A stretch of DNA of 64,000 nucleotides from Tigriopus japonicus (taxonomy: Eukaryota > Arthropoda > Copepoda > Harpacticoida > Harpacticidae): positions 10,353,368 to 10,417,367 of the forward strand of contig CM021316.1 of the NCBI GenBank assembly GCA_010645155.1, read 5' to 3'. Of this stretch, positions 36,537 to 48,300 are shown one piece after another. The notes under the pieces were generated by a model that saw only the letters and a program-made list of their open reading frames with translations, ran no database searches and was not told the origin of the DNA. A program made the translations under genes and the position numbers. The stretch's first letter is position 1. Each line of letters starts with the position of its first letter.

Positions 36537-36894
36537 ATGGCCCGCTCAGACTCTTCGGTCTTGGAACTCGCAACGGTAGCATTTTCCATTGCATCGAGCA
36601 TACCTACCCTATTTATGGAAGTAAATTCGGCTTTTTGGGCTCGTTGGAGAGGTCCATTTCGAGGGACACGAAGTGGCAGCAGCTTTATTCAGCGGTTTGG
36701 GTTGGAAGGTTTTGGAAGTGGGGAGTGTAACTAGTTGGATGAAGGCACGACTTTCGGGTATTTCGAGGGTCCTTGACGTCAAGCAGGCGTGGAACCGATC
36801 AGACCCACCTACCATTGAACCACTGAGCAAGCAACAGGAGATCAAGGAGCCAAAACGACGACGACGACAACAACGACGACGACCAAGAATCTAG
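36537..36894 (+). other. Unrecognised coding-like region
   Basis: A less AT-rich island with several overlapping open frames. One begins at ATG 36537 in a good context (CCCAAAATGGCC) and runs 65 codons (MARSDSSVLELATVAFSIAS to GLEGFGSGECN). Another frame, entering before 36673, runs to 36894 and ends in a strongly basic tail (PKRRRRQQRRRPRI). Neither resembles a family I know, and no signal peptide is convincing. It could be one or more exons of an unannotated gene or a CpG-like regulatory island. Confidence 0.25.
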
Positions 36895-37378
36895 AGAGAA
36901 GCCATGGATTGATAGTGAAACATAAAGGCATAAAGTTCCAGGACGATCTTTCATTGAGAAACAGTAGTTCCAACGTGGCTGTCCAGCGCTGATTTTTCGA
37001 GAGGGAGACGTCTGATCACTACGAAATTTGATACAGTGCCCAATTTGAAAACCAGTTTATTTACCAGATAGGTTCACCTTTCATGAGCAGGAAACAATCT
37101 TCGACATGCAGGCAAACGTCACACTTGCGAAGAGAACGCAAGTGAGTTTGAACACCCGAAACAGCAAAAGTAATTCCCAACTAAGTCTTGTAAATTCCTA
37201 CAAAGACTATTTTCTTTCCACTTTAAAAAACTATCGAAATGAGGCGATCAATCTAGCCTATTCAAGACGATTGGAAAACAATCTGGATGAGCTTGAACCC
37301 ATTGCAGTAATCAATCATTTCACCACCCTTTAATTTGGCAATGGCTCAAAAGTCTTCATTCGCAAGTGTGACCGCTCA

Positions 37379-37552
37379 ATGCTTCAAAGGGAAGTGTCTA
37401 GGGTCCGAATTTCCGGCCCAGATTCGGCTCCCTCCTCCAATGGAACCTGCCTAATCACCCGGATCAAACTCAGACGTGCTCTGAACCCAGATAAGCGACC
37501 ATCCATTTCCGTTGACCCCGCTGAACGCCCTCTCCAGCCAGACCGCCCCATG
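37379..37552 (+). other. Possible orphan exon
   Basis: An open frame rich in Arg, Pro and Ser (for example RVRISGPDSAPSSNGTCLI, then PSISVDPAERPLQPDRPM) that ends at a good donor, CCCATG|GTATGTTTT. An acceptor-like TTCAAAG lies near its start. No homology recognised. Confidence 0.2.
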
Positions 37553-37569
37553 GTATGTTTTAAGTAGTT

Positions 37570-40500
37570 GTGCTGAGAGTAAGTCATTCCCGGTAGATAG
37601 TCCGTCGTACTCTTCTTCCGGCATGAAGCCATGACTTGAAAATATGGTCGCCATGGACAATAGCCTTAGGTGACAACCGCAGGTAGAACACGATGGGATT
37701 TTCTTGGGTTTCATTGAGGCAAGTGCGTGTTGAGACGTCAATTGGTAATGGAACGTTCGTTCCAGGAACTTATTTGGAATGTGACTTCAGGGGACGATTT
37801 CATTTTCCTCTGCATTATTAGCCCCTCTGTATTTTGTTGAGCAAAAGCAAGGTCGAAGTAGCTTGACTTGCCTAGAATGACCAATATGAACATAAAGTCT
37901 CTTCCTCTCGGGTGCTCCAATTATGTTTGGAACGAACATGGAGGATCCTCATGGTTGAAACGAGACCTCGGTTGAACTACGTAAATAAGACGTGAAATTG
38001 TTTCCTTACCGAGTGTTTGCATCGTGCGAATTTGTTTCCTTCAAACGAGATCTTCGAGTGCTAGGGGCTATTCTTTAGAAACTAAAATTTATCTCATTTG
38101 GCTGGAGCACGTGGCTGAATTTGAGGGCCTCTTGAGACACATATGAATTTTCCACAATGGTTGTGGTTGGAATCTTCAGAAAAATTCTGGACGAAAAAGA
38201 ATAACGTGTGTTCTAACCTTTAACATTTAATGAAAAAGGTACCTGATACGGTTAGTTAAAAGAGTGCCGCCCCAACTATCTAATTCACCCTTTAATCTTA
38301 TTTCCTGGCCAAAAAAGTAGCACACTGTAAGTGTTACGTCCATTAATCGCAAACATATTTCACTATTCGAACAAACAGATTTTGCGTTTCTTGAAGATTT
38401 ACTTACATCCGCTCAAATTGATCGAGAGGTATTTCCTCTTTGGAGTAGCTCTGATTATCTTTGGCTCCAATTCATAAGAATGTAGGATAGGAGCAAAAAT
38501 CTTGACCTCTCTGATTCTGTATCAAAAACTCGGATGAAGGACCATGAACCTAATCTTGAAGTTAATTAGTCGGTTTATTGCATGAACTTACGAGACACCT
38601 GAAAAAGTTAAAGAGTTACTCCGACATCAAGTATTTTTAAATTCAACTTTGACTGTCGTTGTACAGTAGTTTTCGGAAATCAGTGGGATGAAATGCTGAG
38701 ATTCCCACACCAGTTTTGTTCCCAAATAAGTCTTACTTCGAAGCTCATGACAATTCAACCATTGACTAACACGTAAATATGTTCCCAACCAAAGCAGTTT
38801 CCGTCTGTTCGGACCACAAAACCTGACTCCAAAGTAGGAAGTGTGATCATTAGGGCAACTCACGATCTCAATCTATGTCGCCGATTGGACCAAATTTGAT
38901 GTAGAATCCACAGCCTAGGTACACCTAAACCCATAATCATATTCTCCTTAGCGTTCACCGACAAATGGGACCTTGGTCCATGTCGACTAACATCAACTTC
39001 GCTCTCAATTGTACTCTCTGTACCTGTGTACATACAAACACTGCCAAGACCAGAAGTAAGAAACAGAGTCCTTGGAACTAAAGAAACTGTATGAAGTGGT
39101 CCGCTAGTTCAATCGTTTATATGGGAATGGTATAAGCAAAAAAAAGCTTATCCATTGCTTACGTAGAAAACCTTCGACTCAGCAAGATATTACTCATGGA
39201 GAGTTGCTGAGATCACGATATTGGTTGCGGCCGCTTTCGGGCGGGTCTCATAAATAAACGACCGTTTGTGATCAAAACAGCTTATAGTTCTTGGTTAAAT
39301 CCTTGAGAAAAATGAATGATTTAATAATGGCAGAGGTTCTAGACAAATTCAGTGGTCATTCGCGAGGTGTTTGAAACAAATTTTCCTTCGTCAAGTTCCC
39401 ACTCATTGGTTGAAGGAGCCTTCCTCCCTACTATTCACACAACCGTAATTCAATTTAGGCTGCCTGACAATTAACATTATCATTTCTCGTTTGACAGCGA
39501 CCACAACTTGGTTTCCGTGAAAGCAGCATACTTTGTCGGAGAAAATTTCCTTGTAACTCGAGTTTCTTCCACGTCTCAATTAGATTCTTAGCCGGCTTCG
39601 CTCCAATCTCCAGATAAAAGTCCGTGTTTTTTGGCCTTTCCAAATCGGCATCAACCGATTAAAAGACACTTCAAGCAGACCAAACTGTTCATGGCTTCCT
39701 TGTTACTTACTAACATGAGGTGTCATGAGGGACACTTTGTGGTTTAAAGTTTCCTCCGATATCCCGTTTGAGGAGGGAGGACTCGGCTCGTGACGAGGTT
39801 CATTCTTCATTCATGTAAACAGTTTCTCCTTTAGACAAGGCTTTCTGCCTAGGTAAACATTTTCATGCTCTGTTAAGCAGTTATACTCTTCAATTTCTAG
39901 CCGAAGAAGAAGAAGGGCTAACGAAAGCAGAGGTAGTCAGTCCTTCGGAAGGTTTTCCCGCTAACTAGCTGGTTTTGTACGCTCAGTACGTACATTGCAC
40001 GTAGGGACTACATAGAGACCCTAGATAATCCAGAGCCATGCGGAATTTCGACTGGAGGTTTCTTTTGGAACTACGATGTTTTCCAACAAAAGCTCTCCGT
40101 ATTCTGGACAGAAATAAATGTTGAATGAACTTGAAATGAAATAATCTTGGAACAACTTTACTTCATGCCATGGGACAACATAAAATTGTGTATTTTCTTT
40201 CTGTTTTTGACCTGAGTATTCTTATGTGGCTCTGAAAAAGTAAGATTGTGGGTTGAGTCTATATCATTTGAAATAGTTGAAAGTGGCCTCAAAAAGCGAT
40301 ATAGTTGATCAAATGTGTCAAATCTCATGGTGTATTCACCATGGTTGTTAACATGCGCGTCTCTGGATATATGTAGTGTCTCTATTTGGGACCATCACAA
40401 GTCACTTCTTTGTGGGGGGAACAGAATCACCACAAGAGAGAAAGAGAGGACTGACTCACTGTCACTTTGGTAATGTTGAGGAACACTCTCTCTCTCTCTC

Positions 40501-42330
40501 GCACACACCATCAAGCACATCCATCTTTGGTTCATGTCAGTTATCTTGATGTAGTTAATAAAAGACAACCTTCTTGAATTTGACTCGGAACGAAAACAAA
40601 ATATTTAGGTATCGGCAATTTCAGTAGAAATCTGAAAAAGATAAACACTACTTTTCCAGCAAGATTCTTATCGAAACGCGAAACTGAAGAAGTACAATTA
40701 CTGTGAACCCACAACCAATAGACGTCTCATTGTGAGAAATTGTTTGAGCATGTTTGCGAGGTGTTTAACATTAAGTATTATGAAAAGCGAGTAAACCTTG
40801 AAAACTCTCGATTTATATGATCTTCTCTGAGGAAACTTTGTCGTTACTCAAGGCGAGATAAGAAATGGTTCCACAGGTTACAGTCATAAACGCTTCAAAT
40901 CGGCAATGGGCCATATTTCATGACATTCTCGGGAGGAACTGTGTCCCCATTGTTCCAAGTGGATTGAGCCTTGGCTTTGAAATCAAAGTCTAACGTACGG
41001 CTCGTTCACGTGTGTCGTTTTATTTGCCCACAATGGTCAAAGTCAATATGACCTCAGATAAATTCAATGGGTTTATGGCTATTTACGATGGAACATTTGC
41101 TTACGAAAAACCACTCAATCTTGACGACATTGGACGCATGAGGTTTGAGTTAAATCTTTAGGAGAATTTCAAATTTGGATAATGCTTCAATTTCATTTGA
41201 AAAGAGCACCAACAATGGTACTCTCTGACAAGCAATTTTCAGTAGTTTTTTGGTTCAAAAGCGATGTTTGAGCTATGAAGGTAATCTGGCAGACGTTTAG
41301 TGGCTTTCCGACCATAAAAATCATTTCAAAATGAAAAACTAAGTATAAAATTGTCTTCCTTCAAAGAGTTCGTCTTTGCTATTCTGGGTTAGCTTGTCGG
41401 CTAAAATCAAATTCGCACACCATTTCCTCGGAATATTGGAAACGGATCTCAATTAGATTTTTTTTTGATTGCCTCAAAGATCCTATCAGACATAAACCCA
41501 AACTGTTGAGGCCTTTGAGTTCTTAACAGCATCCTACCGACCGTAGACATCAGCTTAAAAGAGTAAATAGAAGAGCACTTGGGAACATAAAATGGACGTT
41601 TCAGAAAAGAGCACTTCAAACGTTCCTTATGAAGTCATTGGGAAAATCGAATGAAAACCAAGCGAAAAATATTAAGAAGGGTACTTCCGCGACTCAGGGA
41701 AAGGGGAAAAAGCCGGAGAAACGAAAGTTTACATTATCGTGAACCCATATTATGATGAAGGTGATCATGAAGGTGTGTCATGTCACCGCGGATTCATTAA
41801 AGCGTCTCCGCGTGACACTCACTCTCTTTTATCTACGTTCTTGATGATGAAGGCAACATAGTATGGGATAAGTTTGAGTACGTATTTGAACAATTTACAG
41901 CACCGCCTCTACACACATCCATCTATACTCACAAAATGGGGACTGATCCATCCATGAATTGAATTGTACTATGGGAATCTTGCTTGGGCCTCTAGCTTAA
42001 TGTGGCACTTAAAAGCTTATCTATTTGCAATAAGCGAGCATTGCACGAGCTACGAGATGCGTCATCTTGGAAGATTCTCCAAAAGGTCCGGTTCACTTTG
42101 ATGATCATTTTTGTCAGTGAGGCCCACTTTCAAAGCCATAGAGCAATAAAAGATGCGTGAATGGATGTTTTGAGTCAGTCTTACTTTGGAGGCTCAACAG
42201 ATTAGTCACCCTTCATTTGTGTCCCCGTCTCTCTATCTTTCGTAACGAAACCAGTTAAGTCGTGCTCAAAGTGTGAAACTCAAAGATCAACCTCCGTAAC
42301 TGACGTGTTCCGGTTTGTTTGTTTCTTATT
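37570..42330. other. Intergenic stretch upstream of the DH31 gene
   Basis: About 4.8 kb with no supported gene. It probably holds the promoter and 5' noncoding exon(s) of the DH31 gene, whose first mapped exon begins at an acceptor (42334). A TC/AC-rich microsatellite sits near 40485-40507. Confidence 0.4.
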
Positions 42331-42337
42331 TCAGGTG

Positions 42338-45300
42338 ATGTTGCGACGTCCTTTGAGATGGTCGAGTCCATCTGTGGCCCTCGTTTGCTTCGGTCTGGCC
42401 TTTCTTACACAAATCCTGTTTCAATTTGTCGGGGCCACACCTCTTGACAGGAATATGGCCAGTTTGGCAGCCAGAGACGATCTATCGTAAGTTATCCCAA
42501 GGATTTCTAGAATTTACTGGACCGCTCACGGCCGACCAAGATCGGGTCGATCTAGTACGCAGGAAAAAGGGAAAAACGGGGCTTTTCCTTTTTGTGTAGT
42601 GAATCTACTCGACCTTGGTCGGCCATGAGCGGTCCAGCAAATTCTAGGTGCCCTTGGTCATCCCAACATGGATGGACCCCGAGTTTGTAAGCTCATGTCA
42701 TGTCCAGTGGATAAAAGCAAAAGTGTGTTCTCACCAGATCTCTCGATCAAGCATTACAATTACAAGTACTGTACGTATATCCATCTTGAAAACTGATGTG
42801 CTACTGACCCCCAAATCCAGCCTTGTACCTCAAACAAGGAAAGCTGATACGAGAGAGAAAGATTTCCCATTCGAAGGGCCAACAAAGGTTTGAATTTTAA
42901 AGTGCCCGCCAGTTTGAATGCTCCCTCGGTTGGAATTCATCAAACTTTATGGTAGTTATTGGTACCCTCTATTCTTGAAATAACCTTTGATGATCTTTCG
43001 ATCTTACATTAAACAGCCAAAGACATAAATATGCACAGAGTGGAGCAATAGTATTGGATTTTTTTTTAAACACAAATTCAAATCTGTTTCCAATTCAAAT
43101 GTCCTGCTTTTTCCCATCGCCCAAGTCATGCTACGAATCTCAGAAGAATCACTTTTTGTGAAACGAAAAAATCAACGTCCAAGAGCTAAGACGCAAAGTG
43201 ATCGCCAAATTGCACTTGTGTTCAATGCGTTTTTTTGCATGGTAAATGGCCGAGTGCGATTCGGCCATTACACTATGTCTTGGCACCTGTACTGTACCTT
43301 CATTTTTCGCTTCACAAAAAAAGTAATTCAAAAAGAGGGATGGAAGAAAATGCGGGATATCTAAATTAAGCAATGATCTTGATGCCGTAATATGTATTTG
43401 AAGTTTTGTGCCAGTACTTCTTTTCAACTACAGTATACACACGTACTTGCGCAGGGTATGTTTTCGCTGGCTAGCATCATTATTCTAAGCTCAAGAGTTA
43501 TTCCTAAATCTAAAGATGTTCTCTTGAGATGGGTAGAATGTACGTATATTTCGGTCATCTGCATAGATATTCTGACACCAAGGAGGCAGTTAAAAATCGT
43601 GTAGTCTGTTATCCAGTTCTGGCTATTTGTGTAACAAAATGCAACTCCATTCCTCCATAATGGAATGGCCAACACCCGTACTTTCACATTTGAATGGTGA
43701 AGCTCACCATTGAATGTCTTCATAGCAATTTTCTAGAATTTGTTTAAAATCAAACCATGTTTCACGGATCTCTGACCATTAAACCAATGAAAAAAGCCCC
43801 CATTTTCAGAGGTTTGCCAACTATCTGTTTCTAAAAGGTCCTAGGAAAACTCTAAGGAAACTCTAAAAAGAGAAATAATGCTTTCTTTCAATGTCGATTG
43901 CATGCTCAATGGATCCTGGTCCATATCATATTCAAGAGGGCAGAGATGACTTTCCAATTGTCCAAAATACGGTCGGTCAGTGAGGCACCTTCAGAGCCAA
44001 AGTAGATCCGGAGGAAAGGAAATGGTATTTGTTTTGTTGTAAAGATGTCAGCAATGGATGACGCATTTCTCAATTCTCTTTCTCTCTTTAGCCACTCGAC
44101 ATCACGCATGTTTCACATTAGTGATCTCGTATTTTGTCATTTTCTCCCACCAATATGGGGAGGGCGAAGGAATGTGTCAAGCTAGGCTGGAAAGAGGCAT
44201 TTTTCATTTCTGTGTTCTAGCCGTGATTGGATCGTGTCTATTGATGTAGCTTGAAATTCATTCCCCCTCGCTAATGCGGAGATTCAATTCAATTAGAGGG
44301 ACAGTTGTCCCTGGATATCACGATGTCCCGTCCATTCATTAATTATGGAAAAAACACAAGACTAGAAAGAGCTTAAATAAAAAAGGAGAAAACTTGAGTC
44401 TTTGAAGGGGATTGCTCAAAGCAAAATGAAGAATCTCTTAACTTTTTCTTGGGTTTAGAGCTGAGGGAATTTCATTTGCTAGTGGGTTTAAAGAAGCCTT
44501 CTTGTTCCTCAAGACAACGAAGCCAGTCAGCACTTCCATTTCCTGGCTTTCTCTTGCACATGCCATAAAAAAACCTGGCAAATGGCGCATTTTCCAAATT
44601 ATGGCCAAGCAAATCAACAGGTGAAAAACATGCCAATTTTTGAGATGGAAGAAAACTCATTTTCCTCTGAACGACAGCCGATGCAGCCTTCTGCGCAAAT
44701 CATCGTTGCCGACACAACAATCGAAAAACATGACAAGGCCAGAAATTAGTTATGCCCATTGAAACATTGAAACCAAGTGAAAACATATGCTTGACGAAAC
44801 GAAGTCATCGTCAAGGACAGGGAGAGTGTATTTTTGTCCGACTCAATTGCCCAGGTTTTCCGTGGTGTCAATTAAGCCTGAGAGTGAGTGAACATTGAGC
44901 ATTATTGATTCCCTCATCTCACCGGCGAAGGTCAAGAGAAAATGTCGCTTGATGACAACAGCCATCGATCGATTCATCATTCATTGTTCTCTCGGCAATT
45001 GGCTCTGTCTGATTCTTGACGTTGTTCCTGTTCTTCTTGTTTTCTAGCCCTGAAGAACTTTCCGAGGTGCTTCGTGGAGATCCTTCGTATGTGCTAGGCA
45101 TGTTGAGCCAACTGCGATCCAGCATCCTCAAGCCACTTGAAAAGTAAGTTACGGACAGACTTTTGGCGCGTCTTTCACCAAAGACCTAACCTGACTGGGT
45201 CTGCGTACTGCTGACTGCCCATCATTGCCTTTATCCATCCATTGATCCCAACCTTACCCTACTTTGAACGGGGTACGATCTAAGATCCTCTCACTAACTT

Positions 45301-48300
45301 ACCTCTCGTAACAAACATTCCTAAACGACGACTTCTTTTACTTTTGTGCATGGACTTGGACCTAGCAAAACTGGTTTTTTTAGATCAACACAGAACGTTT
45401 TTGGTCTGGGTAATGTACGTATGGTCATTGAAGTCTTTAAGAGCGAGGTTTCTCTTTAACATGTGTACTCCTTCTCCGGACGTTGCACAAAACACCAATT
45501 CAAAACAAGTTATTGAGAAGTCAAATAATGCTGAGATTCTTAGGTTATTTGGGACTTTTCAAACCCACCGTGGGATTGCGCGATGACAAATATTCCAATG
45601 AATACGAGTAACATTCCATAATACGAGCACTTTTTAAAAGAGATGAGACGTCAGACTCTCCACTAGAACTAGTATCCATGAAAGAAACCATCAGCCCCTT
45701 CAAAGCATGTGCAATCGAAAACACTTATTAAGTGCAAGTACCTGATTGGGATTTCCACCGCATTAGGGCAAAGTGGATGGACCACCGTTGCTCTGACTTA
45801 TGACGTTGGGTGGTCATCGGCCTTGAAATGTTAGGTGCCAGCCAGCAATTTGCCTCCAACTTTCAAAACGCTTGAACGTGCCCAATGAGTTTTCCAAAAA
45901 AAGAACATTATGTACTTCTTGTTGCTTTAAGTGAAGGCTGAACAATTTCTCGGCAACTCGACGAACTCAGTCGTTGCGTTCTACACTATTTGACGTTCCA
46001 ACACGTACCTAGCTACATAAATTTCCCGGGAAGAGCACTTTGATGCTTGAACAAGAACTCTTAGAAATGTTAAATGGTCTCCAAGTTACACCAAATTCTA
46101 GATGTCATCTCGATTACACACCAAAATTGGATCCCAATACCTAAAAGCTTTCTGCAAAATTATTTGCTCAAATGCATATGATTGATCGGCTGGAAGTGAG
46201 TGGCATTTCCACTTGGAAAATAATAATATTTGCACACTTTGGCTTTGAACATTCTCGCCAATTGAATGGCGTTCACGATGACAATGAGTGTTGGGGACAT
46301 TGTTTTTTTCTCGAGTGCCTACCAACATGATGCCTTACTCGAGATTGTTTTGACATGCCATGAATCCGTGACAATCTGTCCCAGGTCATCCCGCAGCTAT
46401 TTTAGACGACCGCCTCCGACCGAGAATGAAGAAATGGAGCCCGATTTCTCGTGAGCCCTCTTGTGCTTTTGTTTTTGTTGTTGTTGTTTTTGTTGTTGTT
46501 GCGTCCTTCCACGATGTCGTCTTTTCGAGTGCCTTGATCAATCAATGGTGGTCTTGCCGTTTTCAAGGTTCATGTTAATTATTATGACGAGTTCCAATGC
46601 TGCAGATTGCCTTTTGCATGATTTGCCCTAAAATCGAGCTTGTGCAAAGCTGTTGTCACTAAACCTTACTTAATGTCAGGTTCAGTTGTTCTTAAGGATC
46701 TTTTTGACCCTTGCTTAATTTAACACTGTACATGGTTTGCAAGGTCTTGTGAGGGGGGGGGGGGTTATGCTCTACGAGATACAATCCTCTGGTAAATTGC
46801 ATTGCTTGAAACTACAAGGGGGCAAAATAATCCCTCAAAAAGATCAACAGATCTTATGATGGACAATGCAACACCATCTTCGAGTCTTCGGCTTTTTAAT
46901 TACACATTCTTTTAAGTAATACCTTTCTTGGTCATTTCCCCATCGTGAAGCTAAAGTATAGTAAAATAGCTAAGTATTGTTTAAGTATTAAGGCCTATAC
47001 AAACTGACAACTTATAAAGAATAATAAAATACTAGTGATGGACTGAAAGGGCTTTTGAACGAAACCGAACGAATCGACCGCCCAAAAATCACAAACACAC
47101 AAAGTTCAGACGAATTGGTTGCAGACTTAAAAAAAATCGTTCTTTTTTGCTCATGTTTACCTTTGATTTCGTTAGGCATAACCGACAGCATTGCGTTTCA
47201 TCACAAGTAAATTTTTTAAGAATGCTTGAATTTTTTTAACGGCAGTGATGAAGAAAGTTGGACAGAGATCGTTAAATCAATGATAGAGATTTACGAGTGC
47301 TTGATCAAATTCAATTGAGGGAAAGTCAAAAAATTTGATTACTGTAAAGATAAGAAATACAAGTGCCCTCAATTGGCAAATGCTGCACAATAAAGTGTAC
47401 CCTGCCAAATAGATGTTTTAGTAAGTGTACCCAAGAGCATAATAATTGGCGTAGCATCAATCATACTTTGCAACATTCCTTGTTGCACTACGAATATTTG
47501 CAACGGAAGTAACATCAAGCGTTGTTCCCAAAGGTGTAGACGTCACTTACGCAAATTAACCATTTTGCGGCAGTACGTTATTCGAATGCATCTTTCCAAA
47601 TTCATCAAAAGTTGGTTAAGATGCGCTCTGAATCAACGTCAGATCCAGCACAAAATCAGGCATGTTTCTTTGGAGACGAGAATAGATTTCAAGGTACTCA
47701 ACTTGAAGGGAAGCTGGAAGACTTTTTCTACTTTGCTTTGGGTACATTATCTAGAGGATTTGGGGAGTTCATGATGTCACTTTGGTTTGACAATGGATCA
47801 AAGTGTCACCTCAAGGACAATAAAGACTGTTGCCTGTCTTTCTGCATTGGTTGGTCTCACATATGAAGAAAAAACCTTTTTATCCCGATTAGCATATTCT
47901 GCTCGTGGATCGCATCTCCCTGATCCAACCTTTCTTGGTGGAGCAGCATACGGGAGTAAAAGTACCAATGTTACCACGGCATTTTTTGGATAGATCCGCT
48001 TATCAAATTTGACTGGCACCAGTCTCAAGTGAAAACAACCTGAGAAAGGGGGAAAACGTTTTCAAATCGAAACAAATGACTTTTGTCAGCATGTCACTGT
48101 GTGACTCAAGACTATCAAAGGCGACTTTCGCGGTACTTTGTTGCACTCCAAAAGAATACTAACTGTTAAAAAGTTGCTACGACTTGTTCAGAGATGGGGT
48201 AATTTGTTCATGAAATTTTATTATTGGCCAAGTGGGCTGTTTCAAACCTAAGCGAGCGTTTCGAATGGCTTGAAATTGCAATTTTGACAGTTTTGACAAA

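Noticed and set aside
47565..47993. Three overlapping plus-strand frames in the last DH31 intron.
   Set aside because: No motif in any of the three frames and no consistent splice sites; considered as a gag-like or retroposed fragment but not supportable.
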